From positions 1 through 14,138 of the forward strand of contig NZ_CAKZIK010000006.1 of assembly GCF_936933875.1 (NCBI RefSeq): a DNA stretch of 14,138 nt. Reading direction: 5' to 3'. The translations under genes and the position numbers were made by a program. This DNA is from an uncultured Chryseobacterium sp. GTDB taxonomy: Bacteria > Bacteroidota > Bacteroidia > Flavobacteriales > Weeksellaceae. Below the pieces are notes generated by a model. That model worked only from the letters and a program-made list of their open reading frames with translations, did not search any database and was not told where the DNA came from. Shown here one piece after another: positions 7,103 through 13,182 of this stretch; the first letter of the stretch is position 1, and the number at the start of each line of letters is the position of its first letter.

Positions 7103-7133
7103 GTGTTGTTAGGGCTTGAAACCCTAACAACGC
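7103..7133. repeat. Perfect hairpin between arsM and arsC, REP-like
   Basis: GTGTTGTTAGGG (7103-7114) pairs with CCCTAACAACGC (7122-7133), twelve pairs with one G-T wobble around a 7-nt loop. On the transcribed minus strand no U-run follows, so it is not a standard terminator. It may be a dispersed palindromic element or an mRNA processing or stability hairpin separating arsR-arsM from arsC-acr3. Confidence 0.6.
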
Positions 7134-7140
7134 ACATCCA

Positions 7141-7980
7141 TTAGCAACACCCAGAATTCGGCGAACAGCAACTGTCTCCTTTCTCCCCAAAAACTGTAAT
7201 GCTGAAAATTCTTGTAGAAGAATCTTTATATTGCTGAATTTCTTCATCATTCAGATAATTTCTCAAAATATCATCCGGAACAATGATCGCTTTTTCTTTC
7301 TGCAACTGAATATTTTTAAATCCTGAGTCTGTTATGATTTTCAAGTAATCATCCTTCTGAATGGCGCTTGCAACGCAGCCTGCATACATTTCGGCCGCTG
7401 TTTTAATTTTTTCAGGTAAATCGCCGACAATCACGATGTCCGAAATGGAGAAATGTCCGGTTGGTTTCAGGATTCTATATACTTCGGCAAAAGCTTTTGG
7501 TTTGTCAGGAACCAAATTCATCACGCAATTGCTCACCACAACATCAGCAACATTCGCAGTCATCGGAATATTTTCAATATCACCTTTACGGAATTCTACA
7601 TTTTGATAACCTAATTTCGTTGCGTTATTCTTTGCTTTTTCAATCATGGCTTCGGTAAAATCGATTCCGATAACTCTTCCGTCTTCACCAGTTTCGGCTC
7701 TTGCAATGAAGCAGTCGTTTCCGGCGCCACTTCCTAAATCTACAACGGTGTCGCCCTTCTTAATTTTTGCAAAATTCGTTGGCAAACCGCAGCCTAAACC
7801 CAAATCTGCATCGGGATTGTAGCCGTTCAGTTCGTCGTATTCTTCGCTCATTATGTTGTAAACTTCGGTAGAGCAACCGCCGGCTCCACAGCATGATGCA
7901 GCGTTGGTATCTTTATCCTGTAAAGCAATTTCAGAGTATTTTTGCTTTACCATTTCTTTAATTTGTTCGTTGGTTTCCAT
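7141..7980 (-). CDS. arsM: Arsenite S-adenosylmethionine methyltransferase
   Basis: 279 residues. It methylates As(III) with SAM, giving mono- to trimethyl arsenicals. The N-terminal helix IKEMVKQKYSEIAL is typical of ArsM. The SAM motif I is VVDLGSGAG (79-87). Cysteines expected of the family are present: Cys64 in GLGCGLPT, Cys152 in SNCVMNLVPDK and Cys202 in AGCVASAI, matching the three metal-binding cysteines of algal and bacterial ArsM. An N-terminal CCGAGGC (Cys30/31/36) probably supplies the disulfide partner seen in four-cysteine enzymes. The chain ends CCSPNSGCC, two more vicinal pairs. The gene follows the 60-aa membrane protein after 79 nt of AT-rich filler and precedes arsC by 64 nt containing a hairpin. 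The assignment is secure. Confidence 0.96.
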   Translation of the reverse strand: METNEQIKEMVKQKYSEIALQDKDTNAASCCGAGGCSTEVYNIMSEEYDELNGYNPDADLGLGCGLPTNFAKIKKGDTVVDLGSGAGNDCFIARAETGEDGRVIGIDFTEAMIEKAKNNATKLGYQNVEFRKGDIENIPMTANVADVVVSNCVMNLVPDKPKAFAEVYRILKPTGHFSISDIVIVGDLPEKIKTAAEMYAGCVASAIQKDDYLKIITDSGFKNIQLQKEKAIIVPDDILRNYLNDEEIQQYKDSSTRIFSITVFGEKGDSCCSPNSGCC

Positions 7981-8059
7981 ATTTTAGAAATTTTAGATTT
8001 TGAATTTTAGATTTTAAATTAAAAGCATTTCGGCTTCATTTTTTATCATTAAATTGAAT
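7981..8059. repeat. AT-rich low-complexity run with repeated ATTTTAGA units
   Basis: The gap upstream of arsM contains imperfect copies of ATTTTAGA (ATTTTAGAA, ATTTTAGATTTTG, ATTTTAGATTTTAAA). A similar AATTTAGAATTTTAAATTT run occurs at 13115-13133. It looks like slipped-strand filler; no promoter element is clear. Confidence 0.5.
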
Positions 8060-8242
8060 TTAGGCAGAAATTAAAATTCCAACAAAAAGAAAAGCCCGTA
8101 TGGTGTGCGTGAAATGTTCAAATTTACTCTCCTGATGTTCGTAAAATTTATATCTGAATAAATGCAGATAAACACGATCGCAAAAGGCCAATAAAGCGAA
8201 AGCGATCAGTAAAATTGTGGCGATTATAAAAGCAGTTTCCAT
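8060..8242 (-). CDS. Small membrane protein in ars operon (60 aa), possibly truncated
   Basis: I do not recognise a named family. Residues 4-21 form a transmembrane helix (AFIIATILLIAFALLAFC). A hydrophilic aromatic and His-rich stretch follows (RVYLHLFRYKFYEHQESKFE, then HFTHTIRA), then a second hydrophobic start (FLFVGILISA) cut by the stop. The HLFRYKFYEHQES-FEH-THTIRA block looks like a conserved core, and the abrupt end inside helix two suggests the ancestral protein was longer; this is inference. Past the stop the frame offers no more hydrophobic sequence. It begins one base after the arsR stop codon, so it is translated from the arsR transcript and arsenic-induced. A role in arsenic handling is possible only by position. 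Confidence 0.6.
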   Translation of the reverse strand: METAFIIATILLIAFALLAFCDRVYLHLFRYKFYEHQESKFEHFTHTIRAFLFVGILISA

Positions 8243-8243
8243 T

Positions 8244-8576
8244 CTAACAGCAGTTTTGACCGTTGCTTTCCAATTTTCTGCGAATTTCCATAATGAAATG
8301 TTCGAGTTTCCTCAAAGTTTCCGGATTAATGCAGTAACAAATTGACTTCCCTTCCACTTCTCCCTGAATAATTCCCGCGTTTTTTAATTCTTTTAAGTGT
8401 TGTGAAACAGTTGGTTGCGCAAGATTAATTTCCGCAACAATATCGTTACAAATGCAAGTATCAACAGAAAGCAGATATTCTACAATTGCAATTCTTGCAG
8501 GATGAGCCAATGCTTTCAAAAGATTTGCGATGTCATTTTGCTCTTCTGTAAAGTGATGTGTTTTGGTGACTCCCAT
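8244..8576 (-). CDS. arsR: ArsR/SmtB family arsenic-responsive repressor
   Basis: 110 residues with a winged helix: LLKALAHPARIAIVEYLL (helices 1-3), then CICNDIV and the recognition helix QPTVSQHLKELKNAGII (54-70), then the wing GEVEGKSICYCIN. The TCIC pair (Cys41, Cys43) sits just before or within the DNA-binding helix, the place of the ELCVCDL arsenite site in classical ArsR. Cys80/Cys82 and a C-terminal Cys109-Cys110 are further thiols. As(III) binding should release DNA and induce the operon. It is the first gene of the ars operon and has an operator candidate overlapping its own promoter. uvrA is divergent. Sensing of arsenite rather than another metal is inferred from the cysteines and the neighbours. 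Confidence 0.95.
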   Translation of the reverse strand: MGVTKTHHFTEEQNDIANLLKALAHPARIAIVEYLLSVDTCICNDIVAEINLAQPTVSQHLKELKNAGIIQGEVEGKSICYCINPETLRKLEHFIMEIRRKLESNGQNCC

Positions 8577-8592
8577 TTTACAATGTATTTTT

Positions 8593-8613
8593 ATATTGCA
8601 ATATTACGATATT
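8593..8613 (-). promoter_or_regulatory. ArsR operator candidate
   Basis: ATATTGCAATAT (8593-8604) is a perfect 12-bp palindrome. It overlaps a second dyad, ATTGCAAT followed by ATTACGAT (8595-8610, six of eight pairs), and AATAT/ATATT at 8600-8613. Dyads of this shape are typical ArsR/SmtB sites. It covers the -7 element of arsR, so binding would block initiation. Confidence 0.6.
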
Positions 8614-8629
8614 AAATTGATTATGCAAA
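8599..8629 (-). promoter_or_regulatory. arsR operon promoter
   Basis: On the minus strand TTTG (8629-8626) is the -33 element, followed after 19 nt by TAATATTG (8606-8599), one mismatch from TAnnTTTG. The expected start is near 8592, giving a leader of about 16 nt to the arsR ATG. Confidence 0.6.
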
Positions 8630-8723
8630 TATTTTTTTAACTTTTTTAAATAAGTTGTGATACAAAGAAGTTTTCGCTTCATCAAAACATTTACAGTTCT
8701 AATAAATCTTTGCGTCTTTTGTG

Positions 8724-8755
8724 TTTACAAAACTCCCCGAAATTTTGTATTTTTG
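8724..8755 (+). promoter_or_regulatory. uvrA promoter candidate
   Basis: TATTTTTG at 8748-8755 matches the -7 consensus exactly, 17 nt before the ATG. A weak -33 TTTA lies at 8724-8727 with a 20-nt spacer. It is separated by over 100 bp from the arsR promoter, so no shared operator is needed. Confidence 0.5.
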
Positions 8756-8772
8756 TCAGTCCAAATTTTACC

Positions 8773-11559
8773 ATGGCTACAGCACAAAATATCGATATAA
8801 AAAAGGAAATCTTTGTCAAAAATGCGCATCTGAACAACCTGAAGCACATCGACGTTCTGATTCCAAAAAATAAACTCGTCGTCATTACCGGTGTTTCGGG
8901 TTCGGGGAAATCTTCATTGGCTTTCGACACGATTTATGCGGAAGGGCAAAGGCGTTATGTGGAAAGTTTGAGTTCTTACGCGCGACAGTTTTTGGGAAAA
9001 TTAGAAAAACCAAAAATTGATGACATCAAAGGATTGGCTCCTTCGATTGCGATTCAGCAGAAAGTAATTTCGTCCAATCCACGTTCCACAGTGGGAACTT
9101 CTACGGAAATTTATGATTATTTGAAACTGCTTTTCGCACGAGTTGGAAAGACTTTCTCACCAGTTTCCGGAGCTGAAGTGAAAAAAAATTCGGTAACGGA
9201 TGTAGTCGATTTTATCGAAAAAAATGAAGGTTCTGCTTTCCTTTTGAGAGCGCCGCTTTCTTACGATATCAAAAATTTCAAAGAAACTTTAAACACGCTG
9301 AAAGTTTCAGGTTTTACCCGACTTGAAATCAACGGAAATGTAGCCGGAATCGAAGATTTGGAAAGTTTTGGTTTTGTTCCTGAAAAAGGAATGGAAATCC
9401 ATCTTGTCATCGACCGTTTTTCTTACGAAGATGATGAACATTTCTTACAAAGATTGGCAGATTCCATTCAGATGGCGTTTTACGAAGGTCACGGCTATCT
9501 TTCTTTGAAAAATACAGACACTGGAAAAATCAGAGAATTTTCCAATAAATTTGAACTCGACGGAATTGAATTTTTAGAACCAAATGTTCATTTCTTCAGT
9601 TTTAACAATCCTTATGGCGCTTGTCCAACATGTGAAGGTTACGGAAAAGTAATTGGAATTGATGAAGATTTAGTGGTCCCAAATAAGAATCTTTCAGTTT
9701 TTGAAGACGCTGTAGTTTCCTGGAAAGGCGAAACGATGAGCGAATGGAAGAAAGCCTTTATTAAGCGTGTAGGAAAAGAATTTCCGATTCATAAGCCGTA
9801 TTTTCAACTCACGAAAGAGCAGAAAAATTACCTGTGGAAAGGTGATGAGAGCCGCAACTTTCCTTCAGTCAACAATTTCTTTAAAATGCTGGAAGAAAAT
9901 CTGTACAAAATTCAGTACAGAGTAATGCTGTCGCGTTATCGTGGAAAAACAACCTGTCCAACTTGCGAAGGATTGCGTTTGCGAGAAGAAACAGAATGGG
10001 TGAAAATCGACGGACACAATATCCAGAGCATGATTGAACTGCCTTTGGATGAACTTTTACCTTTGATTAATTCATTAAAATTATCCCAACACGACGCTGA
10101 AATCGCAAAACGTTTGCTGTATGAAATTACAACACGTTTAGATTTCTTATTGAAAGTCGGATTAGGATATTTAACACTCAACAGAACTTCCAACACACTT
10201 TCCGGCGGTGAATCGCAGAGAATTAATTTGGCTACTTCGCTTGGAAGTTCGCTCGTTGGCTCTATTTACATTTTGGATGAACCTTCAATTGGACTTCATT
10301 CAAGAGATACCGAAAATCTTATTCAGGTTTTGAAAAATTTAAGGGATTTGGGAAATACAGTTATCGTTGTAGAACATGATGAAGACGTAATGCGCGCTGC
10401 AGATTACATCATCGACATTGGTCCGGAAGCCGGATATTTGGGTGGAGAACTGGTTTTTGCAGGCAATTTTAAGGATTTAAAAAATGCCGACACGCTGACT
10501 TCAAAATATTTAACGGGCGAACTTGAAATTAAAGTTCCTTCCAAACGTAGAAAGGCGAAAGAATTCATTCACATCAAAGGAGCGCGAGAAAATAACCTGA
10601 AAAATATTGATGTTGATGTTCCATTGGAAAGTTTGGTGGTGATTTCGGGGGTTTCCGGTTCCGGAAAATCTACTTTGATGAAGGAAATTCTGACGAACGA
10701 TATTCAAATCCAACTTGGAATGGGTGGAAAAAAAGGCGATTACGATTCGGTGGAATTTCCAAAAAAATTGGTAAAAAATATCGAACTCATCGACCAAAAT
10801 CCAATCGGAAAATCCTCACGTTCTAATCCTGTAACTTATTTGAAAGCCTACGACGATATCCGTGATCTTTTTGCCAAACAGAAATTGTCGAAAATGATGG
10901 GTTATAAAACCAAACATTTTTCTTTCAATGTGGATGGCGGAAGATGTGATGAATGTAAAGGAGAAGGCGTCATCAACGTTTCGATGCAGTTTATGGCGGA
11001 CATCGAACTGGAATGCGAAACCTGTAAAGGAACGCGTTTCAAAACCGAAATTCTGGAAGTAAAATTCGATGATAAAAACATTTCGGATATTCTTCACATG
11101 ACGGTAGATGAAGCCATAGCTTTTTTCAAAGACAACAAAGAAGAAAAAATTGTTACTAAACTGAAACCACTTCAGGACGTTGGTTTGGGATATTTGCAGC
11201 TTGGACAGTCCTCTTCTACTCTTTCCGGCGGTGAAGCACAACGTGTGAAATTAGCGTCGTTTTTGGTTAGAGGTGTGACCAATGAAAAAACCTTATTCAT
11301 CTTCGATGAACCATCAACCGGACTGCATTTCCACGATATTCAGAAATTATTAAAATCGCTTCAGGCATTGATAGATTTGGGACATTCTGTGATTGTGATT
11401 GAACATCAACCCGACATCATCAAATCTGCAGACTGGATTATCGACATTGGTCCGGAAGCCGGAAAACACGGCGGTGAAGTTGTTTTTGAGGGAACTCCAG
11501 AAGATTTGGCGAACAATAAAAAATCTCATACAGCGAAGTATATAGCTGAGAAACTTTAG
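8773..11559 (+). CDS. uvrA: Excinuclease ABC subunit A
   Basis: 928 residues. It is the damage-sensing ATPase of nucleotide excision repair, which loads UvrB on DNA lesions. It has two ABC cassettes. Cassette 1 has Walker A GVSGSGKSS (40-48), signature LSGGESQR (from 476) and Walker B YILDEPSIGLH. Cassette 2 has GVSGSGKST (626-634), LSGGEAQR (from 817) and FIFDEPSTGLH. Zinc cysteines in cassette 1 are CPTC at 284-287 and CPTC at 395-398. Cassette 2 has the damage-recognition finger C725-X2-C728-X19-C748-X2-C751. The ATG at 8773 is chosen: the frame runs upstream to a TTG at 8710, but that stretch contains the promoter and has no family homology. Length and motifs are complete. It is a single gene, divergent from arsR. 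Confidence 0.98.
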   Translation: MATAQNIDIKKEIFVKNAHLNNLKHIDVLIPKNKLVVITGVSGSGKSSLAFDTIYAEGQRRYVESLSSYARQFLGKLEKPKIDDIKGLAPSIAIQQKVISSNPRSTVGTSTEIYDYLKLLFARVGKTFSPVSGAEVKKNSVTDVVDFIEKNEGSAFLLRAPLSYDIKNFKETLNTLKVSGFTRLEINGNVAGIEDLESFGFVPEKGMEIHLVIDRFSYEDDEHFLQRLADSIQMAFYEGHGYLSLKNTDTGKIREFSNKFELDGIEFLEPNVHFFSFNNPYGACPTCEGYGKVIGIDEDLVVPNKNLSVFEDAVVSWKGETMSEWKKAFIKRVGKEFPIHKPYFQLTKEQKNYLWKGDESRNFPSVNNFFKMLEENLYKIQYRVMLSRYRGKTTCPTCEGLRLREETEWVKIDGHNIQSMIELPLDELLPLINSLKLSQHDAEIAKRLLYEITTRLDFLLKVGLGYLTLNRTSNTLSGGESQRINLATSLGSSLVGSIYILDEPSIGLHSRDTENLIQVLKNLRDLGNTVIVVEHDEDVMRAADYIIDIGPEAGYLGGELVFAGNFKDLKNADTLTSKYLTGELEIKVPSKRRKAKEFIHIKGARENNLKNIDVDVPLESLVVISGVSGSGKSTLMKEILTNDIQIQLGMGGKKGDYDSVEFPKKLVKNIELIDQNPIGKSSRSNPVTYLKAYDDIRDLFAKQKLSKMMGYKTKHFSFNVDGGRCDECKGEGVINVSMQFMADIELECETCKGTRFKTEILEVKFDDKNISDILHMTVDEAIAFFKDNKEEKIVTKLKPLQDVGLGYLQLGQSSSTLSGGEAQRVKLASFLVRGVTNEKTLFIFDEPSTGLHFHDIQKLLKSLQALIDLGHSVIVIEHQPDIIKSADWIIDIGPEAGKHGGEVVFEGTPEDLANNKKSHTAKYIAEKL

Positions 11560-11560
11560 A

Positions 11561-11689
11561 ATCGCAGATTTTAAGAATATCCATTTGGAAATTCCTTACT
11601 TTGGCGACCCGTTTGGTTTTGTAGATGAAAATAATACTTAATTCAACGAAAAACGAGCTGCAGATTTCCTCAAAAGTTTACAACTGTAA
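11561..11689 (+). pseudogene. Decayed gene fragment directly after uvrA
   Basis: Starting two bases past the uvrA stop, one frame reads IADFKNIHLEIPYFGDPFGF, then VDENNT, a TAA (11639-11641), then FNEKRAADFLKSLQL and a terminal TAA. The composition is that of a real protein C-terminus, and a single base change would turn the internal TAA into Tyr. I cannot name the family. No start codon or upstream part remains, so it is probably the tail of a lost gene. Confidence 0.5.
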
Positions 11690-11868
11690 ATTTATTGTCC
11701 TGAAAATCAGACTTATCCACAATTTTTTGTGGAAAATGTGTGAATTTTAACACTTGGTTCATCTTTTGTATTATTTTTTTTGTTAAGTTTACTATGAAAT
11801 AAAAATTGAGGTGAAAACAATTTTCTTTTCTACAACAAGATTTACAATTAAATTTGGTATAAAAATTT
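11690..11868. other. AT-rich noncoding stretch with inverted DnaA-box pair
   Basis: No gene is supported. TTATCCACA (11713-11721) is a perfect DnaA box, and TGTGGAAAA (11728-11736) is the inverted TTTTCCACA form, six bases away; together they make a 7-bp hairpin TCCACAA/TTGTGGA. Long T and A runs follow (11771-11781). This could be part of a replication origin or a DnaA-responsive site. Two boxes alone do not prove it. Confidence 0.35.
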
Positions 11869-11897
11869 AAGCACAGCATTGTCGGCTGTGCTTTTTT
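11869..11897 (+). terminator. Intrinsic terminator, first of three hairpins
   Basis: AAGCACAGC (11869-11877) pairs with GCTGTGCTT (11885-11893) around a 7-nt loop and runs into six T residues. It is the first clear terminator after uvrA. Confidence 0.82.
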
Positions 11898-11935
11898 CTT
11901 GGTATAACTTTAAAAAATGAGATGTTTTATCTACT

Positions 11936-11969
11936 CAGTCCGCTTCTAAAGAGCGGGCTGTTTTATTTT
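11936..11969 (+). terminator. Second hairpin terminator in tandem
   Basis: CAGTCCGCT (11936-11944) pairs with AGCGGGCTG (11952-11960) with one G-T wobble, followed by TTTTATTTT. Between it and the first terminator lie a TAACTTTA (11905-11912) and a 10-codon ORF at 11917-11949 that ends inside the loop. Confidence 0.65.
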
Positions 11970-11971
11970 AC

Positions 11972-12004
11972 AAAAAAAACTTCCGAATATTTTCCGGAAG
12001 TTTT
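11972..12004 (-). terminator. Bidirectional terminator, ends the peptidase transcript
   Basis: AAAACTTCCG (11976-11985) pairs with CGGAAGTTTT (11995-12004) around a 9-nt loop. On the minus strand it ends in eight U residues, so it is placed to stop the peptidase transcript after it has crossed the tRNA in antisense. On the plus strand it shields the tRNA from uvrA read-through. Confidence 0.78.
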
Positions 12005-12006
12005 AA

Positions 12007-12014
12007 TAATTTTG
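12007..12014 (+). promoter_or_regulatory. -7 element before tRNA-Arg
   Basis: TAATTTTG matches TAnnTTTG exactly and lies 6 nt before the mature tRNA 5' end. No -33 TTG is clear. Confidence 0.35.
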
Positions 12015-12020
12015 AAGTAA

Positions 12021-12092
12021 GGCTCCATAGTTCAACGGATAGAACAAGAGTTTCCTAAACTTTAGATACAGGTTCGATTCCTGTTGGAGCTA
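12021..12092 (+). tRNA. tRNA-Arg (anticodon CCU)
   Basis: A full cloverleaf can be folded. Acceptor stem is GGCTCCA/TGGAGCT with a G-T first pair, D stem GTTC/GAAC, anticodon stem AGAGT/ACTTT with one wobble, anticodon loop TTCCTAA with CCT at positions 34-36, T stem ACAGG/CCTGT with loop TTCGATT, and discriminator A. It decodes AGG. CCA is not encoded and must be added. It lies 2 nt from the stop codon of the convergent peptidase gene. Confidence 0.96.
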
Positions 12093-12094
12093 CT

Positions 12095-13108
12095 CTATTT
12101 TTTGTCCACCACAATTCTGTCTTTTCTGTTAGCCAATTCCCAAGCTGTTGCAAAAACCAATTGTGCGCGTTGCTGTAAAGCTTTGTAATCAATTTTCTCC
12201 GGATCATCTGTAGGCTTGTGATAATCTTCATGAATGCCATCAAAGAAAAAGGCAACCGGAATATTATTTTTAGCAAAATTGTAATGATCCGAACGGTAAT
12301 ACAAACGCTGCGGATCATTCGGATCATCGTATTTGTAATTCAGTTCCAATTTATTAGTCTTTTCATTAGCTGCTACATTAATTTTCTTTAAATCTGAACT
12401 CAACATGTCAGAACCGATAACATACACATAGTTTTTGCCACAATTTTCAGCATCACATCTTCCAATCATATCAATATTCAAGTCGGCAACTGTGTTTGCT
12501 AATGGATAAACAGGGTTTTCCGAATAATATTCAGAACCGAACAGGCCGTGTTCTTCACCAGTAACGTGTAAGAAAAGAATAGAGCGTTTTGGCCCGTGGT
12601 TTTTACTTTTAGCCTGCTGAAAAGCTTTTGCAATTTCCATTACTGCAACTGTTCCACTTCCGTCATCGTCTGCACCATTATAAACATTTCCGTTTCTGGT
12701 TCCTACGTGATCATAATGTGCGGAAATCACAATAATTTCGTCCGGTTTTTCGGAACCCGGAATAAATGCCAAAATATTTTCGGAATCCGGAAGTCCGGCT
12801 CCTCTGCTTTTTGCATTCATAAATGTTGCGGGAACTTTTTGATAATAAGAATTTAACTGTGCAGGATGAGAAATTCCTAAATTTTTATACTGATTTATAA
12901 TGTATTCGCCGGCTTTTTTCTGTCCCGGACTTCCTGTATCTCTTCCTTCCATCTCGTCGGAAGCAATAACATATAGGTTTTTTTTCAGGTTTTCCTGCGA
13001 AATAGAATTCATTGAGTTTTTGAAAGCTTTACCATCATAAGAATAGTTGATGGAAGCGCAACTGGTTAAAAGGACAGCCGAAAACAGCGGAATAAGTATC
13101 TTTTTCAT
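12095..13108 (-). CDS. M28 family zinc metallopeptidase, lipoprotein
   Basis: 337 residues. The N-terminus MKKILIPLFSAVLLTSCAS has a lipobox (LTSC, Cys17), so it should be lipid-anchored in the periplasm or outer membrane. M28 motifs are complete: SAHYDHVG (His131, Asp133), NGADDDGSG (bridging Asp147), HVTGEEHGLFGSE (catalytic Glu185, ligand Glu186), LNIDMIGR (Asp213) and HEDYHKPTDD (His297). These bind two zinc ions for aminopeptidase activity on peptides; some M28 relatives are glutaminyl cyclases, but this motif set fits peptidases. There is no PA domain insert and no C-terminal secretion domain. It is a single gene, convergent with the tRNA, with the terminator beyond the tRNA. The promoter side (13109-13182) is AT-rich and unclear. 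Confidence 0.93.
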   Translation of the reverse strand: MKKILIPLFSAVLLTSCASINYSYDGKAFKNSMNSISQENLKKNLYVIASDEMEGRDTGSPGQKKAGEYIINQYKNLGISHPAQLNSYYQKVPATFMNAKSRGAGLPDSENILAFIPGSEKPDEIIVISAHYDHVGTRNGNVYNGADDDGSGTVAVMEIAKAFQQAKSKNHGPKRSILFLHVTGEEHGLFGSEYYSENPVYPLANTVADLNIDMIGRCDAENCGKNYVYVIGSDMLSSDLKKINVAANEKTNKLELNYKYDDPNDPQRLYYRSDHYNFAKNNIPVAFFFDGIHEDYHKPTDDPEKIDYKALQQRAQLVFATAWELANRKDRIVVDKK

Positions 13109-13170
13109 TTATCAAAATTTAGAATTTTAAATTTAATAATAATTTGAAAAATAAATTGGGATGTTATTTA

Positions 13171-13178
13171 TATTTTTG
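13171..13178 (+). promoter_or_regulatory. -7 element almost touching the aminotransferase start
   Basis: TATTTTTG matches TAnnTTTG exactly and ends 4 nt before the ATG at 13183. The family N-terminus (MIKNK) begins at that ATG, so a transcript from here would be leaderless or nearly so. A TTTG at 13143-13146 is 24 nt upstream. Confidence 0.4.
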
Positions 13179-13182
13179 AGTT

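Noticed and set aside
8710..8772. 21-residue N-terminal extension of UvrA from a TTG
   Set aside because: It contains the promoter element and has no family homology; the ATG at 8773 gives the normal UvrA start.
10510..11241. Minus-strand ORFs of 95 and 141 aa inside uvrA
   Set aside because: They are antisense shadows of a fully motif-complete UvrA reading frame.
11670..11879. Minus-strand 69-aa ORF
   Set aside because: It starts inside a terminator hairpin and covers AT-rich noncoding DNA with the DnaA-box pair; composition is not protein-like.
12021..12092. tRNA-Arg as attachment site of an integrated element
   Set aside because: I saw no second copy of the tRNA 3' end and no integrase in the window.
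12055..12327. Minus-strand 90-aa ORF ending in VAPTGIEPVSKV
   Set aside because: Its C-terminus is the antisense of the tRNA-Arg gene, a well-known source of false ORFs, and the rest lies in another frame of the peptidase.
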